DNA of 64,000 nucleotides from Comamonadaceae bacterium (lineage in GTDB: Bacteria; Pseudomonadota; Gammaproteobacteria; Burkholderiales; Burkholderiaceae_C), in the NCBI GenBank assembly GCA_009996515.1, contig JAACZV010000020.1, positions 1 through 64,000 of the forward strand. Direction: 5' to 3'. Of the stretch, positions 10,441 through 20,361 are shown in pieces. Position numbers and translations under genes: made by a program. Positions within the stretch are counted from its first letter, which is position 1; each line of letters begins with the position of its first letter. The notes under the pieces were generated by a model. It was not told where the DNA came from and did not search any database. It saw nothing but the letters and a program-made list of their open reading frames with translations.

Positions 10441-10485
10441 GTCTGTGGTGTCCCGCGTCCTGCCGCGGGACGCTGTCATTCGGCA

Positions 10486-11421
10486 TCAGAGATCGGCCAG
10501 CGCCCGCAGATGCACCGCGACGCTGCGCGACAGCGCGTGCAGGTTGTAGCCGCCCTCCAGCACCGACACGATGCGGCCCTGGGCATGGCGCTCGGCCACG
10601 GCCTTGACCTTGAGCGTGATCCACTCGTAGTCCGCCTCCACCAGGCCCAGCTGGCCCAGGTCGTCGTCGCGATGCGCATCGAAGCCGGCCGAGACGAAGA
10701 TCATCTGCGGCCGGAAGCGCTCCAGCGCCGGCAGCCACATGGCCTCGATGATCTCGCGCACCTCGCCGCCCCGCGTGTAGGGCGGCAGCGGCACGTTGAC
10801 CATGTTCTCGCCCTTGGGCAGGGCGCCGCTGTAGGGGTAGAGCGGATGCTGGAACAGGCTGACCATCAGCACGCGCTCGTCGCCCGCGATGATGTCCTCG
10901 GTGCCGTTGCCGTGGTGCACGTCGAAGTCCACGATGGCCACGCGCTCCAGGCCGCGCCGGTCCAGCGCATGCCGCGCCGCGATGGCCACGTTGTTGAAGA
11001 AGCAAAAGCCCATGCTCTGGTCGCGCGTCGCATGGTGGCCGGGCGGCCGCACGGCGCAGAAGGCGTTGTCGGCGCCGCCATCCAGAACCAGGTCGGTGGC
11101 CTGCACCGCCGCGCCCGCGGCATGCAGCGCAGCCGACCAGGTGTGGGCATTGGCCCAGGTGTCGGGGTCCACGGCACAGCGCCCGCCGCTGTCGGCGCAG
11201 CCGCGCAGCAACTCGCCGATCTCGGCCACATAGCCATGGGTGTGGGCCAGTTCCACGTCCTGCAGCTCCGCCGGCCGGGTGCTCACATAGGCCAGCGCCT
11301 GGCTCAGGCCCGATGCGATCAGCCAGTCATCGATGGCGGCCAGGCGCTCGGGGCACTCGGGATGCCCTTCGCCCATCTCATGACGGCGGCATTCGGGGGG
11401 ATTGAAGTAAGCGGTGGGCAT
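10486..11421 (-). CDS. Histone deacetylase/AcuC/acetylpolyamine amidohydrolase family protein
   Basis: Zinc-dependent deacylase of the arginase-deacetylase fold, 311 residues. It shows the paired histidines in RPPGHHAT (about 129-130), metal ligands in VDFDVHHGNGT (D167, H169), and SAGFDAH further on supplying the third ligand. Bacterial members remove acetyl groups from proteins, polyamines or small amides; which substrate applies here is not visible. The ATG at 11421 lies head to head with the MoxR gene, the two starts being only 22 bases apart, so promoters must lie inside the opposite coding regions. Confidence 0.88.
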   Translation of the reverse strand: MPTAYFNPPECRRHEMGEGHPECPERLAAIDDWLIASGLSQALAYVSTRPAELQDVELAHTHGYVAEIGELLRGCADSGGRCAVDPDTWANAHTWSAALHAAGAAVQATDLVLDGGADNAFCAVRPPGHHATRDQSMGFCFFNNVAIAARHALDRRGLERVAIVDFDVHHGNGTEDIIAGDERVLMVSLFQHPLYPYSGALPKGENMVNVPLPPYTRGGEVREIIEAMWLPALERFRPQMIFVSAGFDAHRDDDLGQLGLVEADYEWITLKVKAVAERHAQGRIVSVLEGGYNLHALSRSVAVHLRALADL

Positions 11422-11443
11422 GTCTCTTGATATGGTCAGGCCC

Positions 11444-12372
<929 letters not shown>

Positions 12373-12376
<4 letters not shown>

Positions 12377-13350
12377 TCGCCGCCGCCCGCGCCCGCTGGC
12401 AGCGCTGGTGGCAGGCCCGCCAGCCGCGCGCCGACACCCACCAGACCACGCAGCGCAACGTCTACATCGTGCCCACCTGGGCCGGCCTGGCCTTCTGCGG
12501 CACGCTGGGCGTGCTGCTGCTGACCAGCATCAACGAGCAGCTCAGCCTGGGCTATGCGCTGACCTTCGCGCTGACTGGCGCGGGCCTGGCGTCCATGCAC
12601 ACCACCCACGCCAACCTGCGCGGCCTGCAGATGGACCTGCGGGCGCCCGACGGCGTGCATGCCGGCGACGAGTACGCGCTGGAGCTGCGCCTGCACAACC
12701 CGGGCCGCGCCCGTTTCGGCATCGCCATCGCCGCCCAGCTGGAGGGCGGCGCCACCGAGCCCGCCTGGGTGGACGTGCCGGCCCTGGGGCATGCCGCACT
12801 GAAGCTGCGCCTGCCGGCCGTGAAGCGCGGCCTGCACGAGCTGCCCCGCCTCATCGTCACGACGCGCTTCCCGCTGGGCTTCTTCCGCGCCTGGAGCTAC
12901 TGGCGGCCGGCCAGCCGGGTCTGGATCTACCCGCGCCCGGAAGAGCTGCCCGCGCCCTTCCCGGCGCAGGCCGAAGCGGGCGCTGCCGAGGCGGCGTCCA
13001 TGCGCCTGGCCACCAGCGGCACGGACTTCTCCGGCGTGCGCAGCTACCGCCGCGGCGACTCGATGAAGCAGATCCTGTGGCGCAAGTCGGCGCTGGCGCT
13101 GGAGCAAGGCCTGCCGCTGTGGGTGCGCGAGACCGAGGCGCCGCTGGCCCGCGACCTGTGGCTGGACTGGCGCGACACCCAGGGCCGCGACGTCGAGGCC
13201 AGGCTGTCACGACTGACCGCCTGGGTGCTGGCCGCCGAGCGCCTGGGCCAGCCCTATGGCCTGCGCCTGGCCGGCCGCGAGATCGCGCCGGCCCTGGGCG
13301 CCACGCACCGGCAGGCCTGCCTGGAGCTGCTGGCGGGGTTCGGCGCATGA
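12373..13350 (+). CDS. DUF58 domain protein
   Basis: Protein of 325 residues starting at a GTG that overlaps the MoxR stop. Two hydrophobic segments near residues 35-75 anchor it in the membrane. The DUF58 core follows, with GTDFSGVRSYRRGDSMKQILWRKSA in family-typical form near 215-240. The family has a von-Willebrand-like fold and is thought to be the partner of MoxR ATPases; its molecular role is unsettled. It overlaps the next gene by ATGA. No frameshift or truncation is seen. Confidence 0.88.
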
Positions 13351-15380
13351 GGGCCTGGTCTGCCTGGTGGGCCCGCCTGCCGCGCGACACCCGCGACAGC
13401 CTCTTCCTGCTCGCCGTCATCGGCGCCGTCATCGCGCCGCACGCCGATCACCTGCCCTGGTGGAGCACGGCGCTCACCGCCGTCGTGCTGGGCTGGCGCG
13501 CGGCGCTGGCGGTGCGCCAGCGGCCGCTGCCCAGCCGCTGGTGGCTGCTGGTGGTCGTCGCCGTCTACACGGGCCTGACCTGGCTGAGCTACCGCACCGT
13601 CATCGGCCGCGAGGCCGGCATCACGCTGCTGGTCATGCTGATGGCGCTGAAGACGCTGGAGCTGCGCGCGCGGCGCGACGCCTTCGTCGTGTTCTTCCTC
13701 GGCTTCTTCCTCGTGCTGACGCAGTTCCTGTACTCGCAGTCGCTGCTGACGGCCGCCGGGTCGCTGGTCTCGCTGTGGGGGCTGCTGGCCGCCGTCGTGC
13801 TGTCGCAGATGCCGTCCACCGAACTGCAAGGCCTGCCCAGCATCGCCACCGCCGCGCGGCGCGCCGCCGGCACGACGGCGCTGGGCCTGCCGGTCATGGT
13901 GCTGCTGTTCCTGCTGTTCCCGCGCATCGCGCCGCTGTGGGGCATGCCCACCGAGGCCATAGGCCGCACCGGCCTGTCCAACCAGCTCGAGTTCGGCGCG
14001 ATGAACGAGATCGCCAACGACGACAGCATCGCGCTGCGGCTGAAGTTCGACGGCCCGGTGCCGCCACCCGACCAGCGCTATTTCCGCGGCCCGGTGCTGA
14101 CCCGCTTCGACGGCAAGACCTGGCGCGCGGCCGACGCCCGGCCCGGCCAGGGCTGGCTGCGCGGCCGCGACGACCTGGCCACCACCGGCCCGGCGCTGCG
14201 CTACGAGATGACGCTGGAGCCGCTGCGCATCCCGGTGCTGCCGCTGCTGGAGATGAGCCCCGGCGGCGTCGGCAGCGAACTGGCGCTGCCCGACCTCACC
14301 GTCGTGCGCGGCCCCGAGCTGCAATGGCTGTCGCCGCGGCCCATCACCGAGCGGCTGCGCTTCAACACCAGCGCCTACCCGGCCTGGCGGGCCGGCGAGC
14401 AGCGCAACCGCCTGCAGCTCGCGCCCGACCTCGCCCTGCCCGCCGGCGCCAATCCGCGCACGCTGGCCTGGGCCGCGGCGCTGGCCGCCCAGCCGCGCTT
14501 TGCCGGCCTGGCGCCGGGCCCGCGCGCGGAAAGCCTGGCGGCGGCCCTGCTGGCCCATGTGCGCAGCCAGGACTTCACCTACACGCTAACCCCGGGCCGC
14601 TACGGCACGACCTCGCCCCATGTCATCGACGAGTTCTGGCTGGACCGCCGTCTGGGCTTCTGCGAGCACTTCGCGTCCGCCTTCGTCGTGCTGATGCGCG
14701 CCATGGACGTGCCGGCACGCATCGTCACCGGCTTCCAGGGCTGGGATGCCGAACCGCAGGACGGCTACCTGGTCGTGCGCAACGCCAACGCCCATGCCTG
14801 GGCCGAATACTGGGTGGACGGCAAGGGCTGGCTGCGCAGCGACCCCACCGCCGCCGTCGCGCCCAACCGCGTCAGCCAGGGCGAGGCGCTGCGGCCGGCA
14901 CCGGGCGTGCTGGGCCAGCTCAACCCGACGCTGTGGCGGGCCGTGCGCAACGGCTGGGAGACGCTGAACAACCGCTGGCAGCAGCTGGTGCTGAACTACT
15001 CGCGCCAGAACCAGTTCGACCTGCTGAAGCAGCTGGGCTTCCAGCGCCCGGACTGGACCGCGCTGGGCCAGGCGCTGGCCGGCGTCATCCTCGTGCTGGC
15101 CGCGGCCGGCGCCGCCTGGATACGCTGGAGCAGCCGCCCGCACGACGCCTGGAGCCGCCAGCGCACCCGCATCCTGGCGCGGCTGAGCCGCTGCGGCGTG
15201 GCGCTGCCGCCGCACGAGAGCCCGGCCGCCTGGGCCCGCCGCCTGCGCGGCCAGTTAGGCACACATGCCGGGCCGGCCGCGCAGTGGCTGGAGGAGCTGG
15301 AGCGCTCGCGCTACGCGGCCGATGCGCCGGCACCTCCCTGGCGTGAATTTCGCCGCGCTGCGCGCTTGCTGGACGGCTGA
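13347..15380 (+). CDS. TgpA-type membrane transglutaminase (DUF3488/DUF4129)
   Basis: Membrane protein of 677 residues, third gene of the MoxR-DUF58 operon. The N-terminal third carries five or six hydrophobic helices (DUF3488). The periplasmic transglutaminase-like domain has the Cys-His-Asp triad: Cys in LGFCEHFAS near 439, His in NAHAWAEYW near 481, Asp in SDPTAAV near 498. A late helix near 575-595 precedes a soluble DUF4129-like tail. The homologue TgpA of Pseudomonas aeruginosa is an essential periplasmic protein, and the operon suggests a role in envelope protein modification. Substrate unknown. Confidence 0.9.
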   Translation: MRAWSAWWARLPRDTRDSLFLLAVIGAVIAPHADHLPWWSTALTAVVLGWRAALAVRQRPLPSRWWLLVVVAVYTGLTWLSYRTVIGREAGITLLVMLMALKTLELRARRDAFVVFFLGFFLVLTQFLYSQSLLTAAGSLVSLWGLLAAVVLSQMPSTELQGLPSIATAARRAAGTTALGLPVMVLLFLLFPRIAPLWGMPTEAIGRTGLSNQLEFGAMNEIANDDSIALRLKFDGPVPPPDQRYFRGPVLTRFDGKTWRAADARPGQGWLRGRDDLATTGPALRYEMTLEPLRIPVLPLLEMSPGGVGSELALPDLTVVRGPELQWLSPRPITERLRFNTSAYPAWRAGEQRNRLQLAPDLALPAGANPRTLAWAAALAAQPRFAGLAPGPRAESLAAALLAHVRSQDFTYTLTPGRYGTTSPHVIDEFWLDRRLGFCEHFASAFVVLMRAMDVPARIVTGFQGWDAEPQDGYLVVRNANAHAWAEYWVDGKGWLRSDPTAAVAPNRVSQGEALRPAPGVLGQLNPTLWRAVRNGWETLNNRWQQLVLNYSRQNQFDLLKQLGFQRPDWTALGQALAGVILVLAAAGAAWIRWSSRPHDAWSRQRTRILARLSRCGVALPPHESPAAWARRLRGQLGTHAGPAAQWLEELERSRYAADAPAPPWREFRRAARLLDG

Positions 15381-15401
15381 TCTGGTAGACACTCCGGGCC
15401 C

Positions 15402-16436
15402 ATGTTTCTGCGCCCGCCCCACCTCCTGCTGCCGCTGATACTGGCGTTTAGCACCGCCCTGGCCCAGCCCGACATCCCGACGCCGCGCCGCTTGATCGAC
15501 GGCCTGGGCGTCACGCTGCGCCAGGCCGCCATGAGCGCCCAGCCGGGCCAGGCCAGCGAGGCGGCCGAGCGCGCCGTGGCCGAGCAGATCGCCGCGCTGC
15601 CGCCCGAGCAGCGCGGCTCGCTGGTCGATGCCGACGAGCAGGGCCGCACGCCGCTGATGCAGGCCGTCAGCGGTGGCTATCCGCAGGTCGTGAAGGCCTT
15701 GCTCGCCGACGCCGGCGTCAGGGCCGGCATCGAGCGGCCGGATGCCCACGGCGAGACCGCCTGGATGCTGGCCAACTTCGCGCCCGCGCTGACGCTGGTG
15801 GCCTGCCAGCCGGGCGCGCTGACGCTGGAGCGCTACCCGCTGCTGCGCCCCTATCTGATGCGCATGACGCTGCTGCTGAATGCCAGGACCTCGGTGGCCG
15901 TCGGCATCGTCCAGGCGCTGGAAGCCGCGGGCGCACGGCCCACGCCCGAGGCCGCCACCAAGGCCTGGCTGGCACGCTGCCCCAATGCGACGCCCGAGCT
16001 GCGCCAGGTCCTGGTCCGGGAGCCGCTGCTGCCGGCCCTGGTCAATGAGTCCCTCGCCAGGCAGCTGGCCTTCAACAAGGCCTTGCGCGCGGGCGAGGTC
16101 GACGTGCCGCAGAAGCCGCCCGAGGGCATGGTCTTCAATCCCCGGCGCGATGGCGATCCGGCCCTGTCTGCCGACGCCAACCGCGTGAACTGTGCGCGCA
16201 GGCCCCAGCCGGCGCTGCGCGGCGCGCTGGGCTGGTCGGGCAGCCTGCTGCTGCGGGCCAGGATCGCAACCCACGCCGGCATCGTGGAGACGGCCGACTT
16301 CACGCTGCCGTCGCCCGGCGACCCGCCGCCGGCCGTCGTCGACTTCTTCCGCGGCACCGTCATCCGCGCGCTGACGGGCTACCACTGCGAGGGCAATCAC
16401 GTGTTCGAACAAGACTTCCAGTTCAAGGTGGAGTGA
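15402..16436 (+). CDS. Secreted ankyrin-repeat protein with TonB-like C-terminal domain (copy 1)
   Basis: Exported protein of 344 residues with a signal peptide (residues 1-19, ending ALAQP). Ankyrin-type repeats appear as EQGRTPLMQAVSGGYPQVVKALL near 78-100 and HGETAWMLANFAP about 30 residues later. The last 80-90 residues (from GWSGSLLLRARI to FEQDFQFKVE) follow the strand-helix-strand pattern of TonB C-terminal domains, including an ALxxYxCEG segment; this is my inference. The next gene is a full-length paralogue. It starts 21 bases after the transglutaminase stop, so it may extend that operon. Function unknown. Confidence 0.7.
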   Translation: MFLRPPHLLLPLILAFSTALAQPDIPTPRRLIDGLGVTLRQAAMSAQPGQASEAAERAVAEQIAALPPEQRGSLVDADEQGRTPLMQAVSGGYPQVVKALLADAGVRAGIERPDAHGETAWMLANFAPALTLVACQPGALTLERYPLLRPYLMRMTLLLNARTSVAVGIVQALEAAGARPTPEAATKAWLARCPNATPELRQVLVREPLLPALVNESLARQLAFNKALRAGEVDVPQKPPEGMVFNPRRDGDPALSADANRVNCARRPQPALRGALGWSGSLLLRARIATHAGIVETADFTLPSPGDPPPAVVDFFRGTVIRALTGYHCEGNHVFEQDFQFKVE

Positions 16437-17563
16437 CCTTGAGCGCCCCCAACGCCCACCCCATGCCCCAAGCCCTGAACTGCACCGGCACCGCCGGCGC
16501 GCGCGCCATCGCCCTGCTGCTGCTCTGCCTGTCCCTGGGGCTGCAGGCGGCCCGGGCGCAGACGGCACCGACACCACCACCGGCCCGGACGCCGCACCAG
16601 ACCATCGCCCGGCTGGGCCTGGACATCCGCAAGATCCTGGAGGATCCCCAGGCGAGCACCCGCCCCGAGGACGCCGAAGCTGCGGTGGCGGAGCAGATCC
16701 GCGCGCTGATCGCCCACTCGCCGGGCCATCTGTCGCTGACCGCCACCGACAACCTGGGCCGTACGCCGCTGATGCTGGCGGCCAGCGGCGGCTATGCCCA
16801 GGTCGTGCAGGCCTTGCTGACCGATCCCGCCGTCAGGCTGACCATCAACCAGCCGGACGCCCGCGGTGAGACGGCCTGGATGCTGGCCAATTTCGCGCCG
16901 ACGCTGACGCTGACGGCCTGCCAGCCGGCCGCGCTGACCGTGGACCGCTACGCGCTGCTGCCGCCCTATCTGCGGCGCATGGCCCATCTGCTGAAGCAAC
17001 AGCCCTCCCCCATCAGCCTGCTCATCCGCGACCTCGAGGCCGCGGGCGCCGAGGCCGACCCGGAGGCGGCCAAGCGGGCCTGGCTGGCGCGCTGCCACAA
17101 CGCGGCCCCCGAAACGCGCGAAGCGCTGGCCCAGGGCGATCTGCTGTCCACGCTGGTCACGGACGCCCTGAGCCGCCAGCGCGAATTCAACCAGGCCGCC
17201 GGGGACAGCTTCCGTCGCCTGCCCCAGAAGCCGCCGGCCGACATGAAGTTCGTCCAGGACCACGGCGACCGGCCCAGGAGGCGCGAAGCACCGCTGCTGC
17301 GGATCAGCGAGATGCGCTGCGAGTTCATGGCCAGGCCGGAGCTGCCCAACCTCATCAAATGGAGCGGCCACCTGAAGCTCAAGGCCGTGGCCTCCACCCG
17401 TGCCGGTGTCGTGGAAACCGCCGACTTCACGCTGCTGGCCGGCAGCACCAAGGACGCGCGCGTCGTCGATGCCTTCAGCGCCGTCATCGTGCGCGCGCTG
17501 GCGAAGTACCGCTGCGAGGGCGACCTGGTCTTCGAGCAGGAGTTCGAGATCCGCGTCCAGTGA
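16433..17563 (+). CDS. Secreted ankyrin-repeat protein with TonB-like C-terminal domain (copy 2)
   Basis: Paralogue of the preceding gene along its whole length (376 residues from the overlapping GTG start, 366 from the ATG at 16463). Matching segments are NLGRTPLMLAASGGYAQVV, RGETAWMLANFAPTLTL, the CQPxALTxxRYxLL block and the C-terminal GVVETADFTL...YxCEGxxVFEQ block. A signal peptide ends near ARAQT. The GTG overlaps the previous stop (GTGA), suggesting coupled translation; neither start has a good ribosome site. The pair arose by tandem duplication. Function unknown. Confidence 0.7.
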   Translation: MTLSAPNAHPMPQALNCTGTAGARAIALLLLCLSLGLQAARAQTAPTPPPARTPHQTIARLGLDIRKILEDPQASTRPEDAEAAVAEQIRALIAHSPGHLSLTATDNLGRTPLMLAASGGYAQVVQALLTDPAVRLTINQPDARGETAWMLANFAPTLTLTACQPAALTVDRYALLPPYLRRMAHLLKQQPSPISLLIRDLEAAGAEADPEAAKRAWLARCHNAAPETREALAQGDLLSTLVTDALSRQREFNQAAGDSFRRLPQKPPADMKFVQDHGDRPRRREAPLLRISEMRCEFMARPELPNLIKWSGHLKLKAVASTRAGVVETADFTLLAGSTKDARVVDAFSAVIVRALAKYRCEGDLVFEQEFEIRVQ

Positions 17564-17602
17564 CGGCGGCCCGGCGCGGCGCGGCGCCCGTATGCTGCGG
17601 TC

Positions 17603-18679
17603 GTGAAACGATCCCGACTCCTGCCCGTCCTGTGCGCCGGCCTGCTGCTCAGCCTGAGCCTGGCCGCCGCTGCCAAGCCCCGCCATGCCAGGCCCGCGCC
17701 GCCACCGCCGCCCCAGGCGCTGGGCCAGCGTCCCGACCTGGTCGCCTTTGCCGATGAGCTGGCCGCGGCCCAGGGCTGGGACGCTGCCGCGCTGCGCGAG
17801 CAGCTGGGCCAGGCGCTGGACCTGCCGCGCGTCAAGCAGCTCATCCTGCCCGCCGCCGCCGGCACGGCCAAGAACTGGACGGCCTACCGCGACCGCTTCA
17901 TCGAGCCCCAGCGACTGGATGCCGGCGTGGCCTTCTGGAATCAGCATGAGGCCGCACTGACGCGCGCCGAGGCCCGCTACGGCGTGCCGGCCGCCGTCAT
18001 CATCGGCATCCTGGGCGTCGAGACCTTCTACGGCCGCATCACCGGCGGCTTCAAGGTGCTGGATGCGCTGGCCACGCTGGCCTTCGACTTCCCCGCCGGG
18101 CATCCGCGCGCGGCCGAGCGCCAGGCCTTCTTCCGCAGCGAACTGGCCGAGTTCCTGAAGCTGTGCCGCGAGAACGGCCTGGACGCCGCCGAGGTGCGCG
18201 GCAGCTATGCCGGCGCCCTGGGCCTGCCGCAGTTCATGCCGGGCAGCTGGCGCCGCCACGCGGTGGACTTCGACGGCGACGGCCGCATCGACCTGATCGC
18301 CAGCGCCGAGGACGCCATCGGCAGCGTGGCCCATTACCTTTCGGAGTACGGCTGGACACCCGGCCAGCCCACCCATTTCGGCGTGCGGCTGCCCGCCGAC
18401 CGCAGTGAGCGCGCGCGGCTGCTGGCGCCCGACATCAAGCCCAGCTTCACGGCCGCCGAGCTGCTCGCCGCCGGGGCCCAGCCGGCCGACGCCGCACGCG
18501 AGCATGAAGGCCCGCTGGCCGTCATCGAGCTGCAGAACGGCCCCGGCAAGCCGACGACGGTGCTGCTGGGCACACAGAACTTCTGGGTCGTCACGCGCTA
18601 CAACTGGTCGGCCTATTACGCGCTGGCCGTCATCGAACTGGGCCAGGCCGTGCAGGCCCGGCGCCGTCCTCAGAACTGA
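17603..18679 (+). CDS. mltB: Membrane-bound lytic murein transglycosylase B
   Basis: Peptidoglycan lytic transglycosylase of 358 residues. A GTG start gives a signal peptide (about 1-24, ending LAAAAKP); no clear lipobox cysteine is seen, so it may be periplasmic rather than a lipoprotein. The SLT_2 catalytic segment GILGVETFYGRITG is near 134-147, with the glutamate as general acid/base, followed by GSYAGALGLPQFMPGSW and the FDGDGRIDLIAS motif. It cleaves the glycan backbone to 1,6-anhydro ends. It precedes a membrane protein and an amidase on the same strand, a run of wall-related genes. Confidence 0.9.
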   Translation: MKRSRLLPVLCAGLLLSLSLAAAAKPRHARPAPPPPPQALGQRPDLVAFADELAAAQGWDAAALREQLGQALDLPRVKQLILPAAAGTAKNWTAYRDRFIEPQRLDAGVAFWNQHEAALTRAEARYGVPAAVIIGILGVETFYGRITGGFKVLDALATLAFDFPAGHPRAAERQAFFRSELAEFLKLCRENGLDAAEVRGSYAGALGLPQFMPGSWRRHAVDFDGDGRIDLIASAEDAIGSVAHYLSEYGWTPGQPTHFGVRLPADRSERARLLAPDIKPSFTAAELLAAGAQPADAAREHEGPLAVIELQNGPGKPTTVLLGTQNFWVVTRYNWSAYYALAVIELGQAVQARRRPQN

Positions 18680-18740
18680 GGTTTCGGGCGCGCCGCCGCG
18701 CGGCCACAGTCGGCCCTCTTCCGTGGCGAAGGAGACCGAC

Positions 18741-19547
18741 ATGGCCTTGGGGAGCTTTGGCGCCGCCGTCGCGCGGCTGGCAGGCAACGGCGGCCTGGGC
18801 GTGGGCCTGGTGCTGGTGGCCGGGCCCAGCGTCATGCTGTTCGCAGGCGCGCGGCAGATCCATGCGATCCCGCTCGTGGGCCTGCCGCTGCTGGCCATCT
18901 TCGGCATCATGATCCTGTTCGGCAGCGTGGCCCTGGTCGCGCTGCTGTTCCAGAGCCTGGGCCTGACCAACGCCAGCCAGCCGCTGGGCCTGCCCGAGGG
19001 CTCCATCCGCGCCGTCATCGCGCTGGCCCTGGTGGTGCTGTTCGCCATCATCGCCATCATGCTGTTCCGCACGACGGCCGAGCCGCTGCGCATCGACGGT
19101 CTGACGGCCACCCAGCTGGCCGAGCTGGCCTCGGGCAAGAGCGGCGAGCGCCTGCTGGGCAGCATGGAGCTGGGCTGCGCGCGTCGCCCGCCGAACGCCG
19201 CCGCCAGCGCCCCTGCGCCTTGCGACGAGGCGGACCGGCGCTACGCCGTGATGCTGCGCGCGGGCGTGCCCACCGAAACCACCGACCTCGCCAAGCAGCT
19301 GCTGATGCTGGTGGGGACGCTGATGACCTCCATCACCAGCTACTACTTCGCCGCCCGCAGCGTGCAGGCCGCCGCGGCAACCCAGGCCGCGCCGCCGCCC
19401 ACGGCCGCGGCAGCGGCCGCCGCGCCGCAGGCCGAAGACCATGTCGATGGCTGCGACGTCGCCATCACCCAGCCCACCGCCGACAGCGAGCTCCCCGCGG
19501 CCTACGGCGGCGTCGCCCCCGGCTCGAACCCGACCCTGGGAGGCTGA
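18741..19547 (+). CDS. Uncharacterised four-helix membrane protein
   Basis: Protein of 268 residues that I do not recognise. Hydrophobic segments lie near residues 18-40, 44-74, 90-112 and 187-207. Before the third is GLPEGSIRAVIA; between helices three and four is a soluble loop of about 70 residues with two cysteines (ELGCARR, APCDEA). The C-terminus is alanine/proline-rich and low in complexity. The ATG at 18741 has a strong GGAG ribosome site. The amidase gene starts one base after its stop, so the two are surely co-translated. A holin-like or amidase-anchoring role is possible but only inferred. Confidence 0.65.
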   Translation: MALGSFGAAVARLAGNGGLGVGLVLVAGPSVMLFAGARQIHAIPLVGLPLLAIFGIMILFGSVALVALLFQSLGLTNASQPLGLPEGSIRAVIALALVVLFAIIAIMLFRTTAEPLRIDGLTATQLAELASGKSGERLLGSMELGCARRPPNAAASAPAPCDEADRRYAVMLRAGVPTETTDLAKQLLMLVGTLMTSITSYYFAARSVQAAAATQAAPPPTAAAAAAAPQAEDHVDGCDVAITQPTADSELPAAYGGVAPGSNPTLGG

Positions 19548-19548
19548 C

Positions 19549-20346
19549 ATGGCATACGCACTGACCTGGCTGCCGGCCGTGCTGGACGCGGCCGGCCTCA
19601 AGGTGGCCGAGGTGCCGGGCTGGCAGAACCGCGGCCGCGCCGAGATGGGCACGCCGCTGGGCTGCATGGTCCACCACACGGCCGGCCCGCGCGCCGGCAA
19701 CATGCCCAGCCTGCGCACGCTGGTGGACGGCCGGCCCGACCTGCCCGGGCCCTTGTGCCAGCTGGGCCTGGGCCGCGACGGCACCTGGTATGTGGTGGCC
19801 GCGGGCCGCGCCAACCACGCCGGCGCCGGCAACTGGCGCGGCGAGACCCAGGGCAACAGCCACTTCATCGGCATCGAGGCCGAGAACACCGGCGGCGCCG
19901 ACGACCTGCCCTGGCCCGAGGTGCAGATGAGCGCGCTGGTGCACGGCCTGGCGGCGCTGCTGCGCCACATCGGCCGCGACGTGGACTGGTGCGCCGGCCA
20001 CAAGGAGTACGCCCTGCCCAGCGGGCGCAAGAACGATCCCTCCTTCGACATGGGCCCGCTGCGCATGCAGGTGGCCCAGGCGCTGGCCGGCAACCTGCCG
20101 CCGCCGGCGCTGATCCCGGCCGTCGAGCCGGCCGCCCCACCCGGCCTGCCGCCGCGGCCCACGGTGCGCCGCGGCAGCGCGGGCGCCGACGTCACGCGGC
20201 TGCAGCAGCTGCTGCACATCGAGCCCGCCGACGGGCTGTTCGGCCCCGGCACCGAGGCCGTCGTGCGCCAGTTCCAGCGCGACCACGGCCTGGTGCCCGA
20301 CGGCATCATCGGCCCCAAGACCTGGCCGTTGCTGGAGCCGCGCTGA
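19549..20346 (+). CDS. N-acetylmuramoyl-L-alanine amidase with peptidoglycan-binding domain
   Basis: Predicted zinc amidase of 265 residues that cuts the bond between MurNAc and the peptide stem. The Amidase_2 domain shows GCMVHHTAG near 37-45, IGIEAENTG near 105-113, and CAGHKEYALPSGRKNDPSFD near 147-166, supplying zinc ligands and the catalytic lysine. A PG_binding_1 domain fills residues 203-262 (GADVTRLQQLL ... DGIIGPKTW). No signal peptide is visible, as in phage endolysins, so export would need the neighbouring membrane protein or lysis. The start at 19549 follows GGAGGCTGAC. Confidence 0.85.
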   Translation: MAYALTWLPAVLDAAGLKVAEVPGWQNRGRAEMGTPLGCMVHHTAGPRAGNMPSLRTLVDGRPDLPGPLCQLGLGRDGTWYVVAAGRANHAGAGNWRGETQGNSHFIGIEAENTGGADDLPWPEVQMSALVHGLAALLRHIGRDVDWCAGHKEYALPSGRKNDPSFDMGPLRMQVAQALAGNLPPPALIPAVEPAAPPGLPPRPTVRRGSAGADVTRLQQLLHIEPADGLFGPGTEAVVRQFQRDHGLVPDGIIGPKTWPLLEPR

Positions 20347-20361
20347 GCCGCCGCGGGCGCC

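Noticed and set aside
16397-19165. A very long open frame on the minus strand opposite the ankyrin and mltB genes
   Set aside because: Its product is low in complexity, rich in Arg/Gln/Gly/His, and resembles no family. It lies exactly opposite well-supported genes, a common artefact of GC-rich codon use. Similar antisense frames opposite acs, fumA, comEC, ggt, glnD and prsK were rejected for the same reason.
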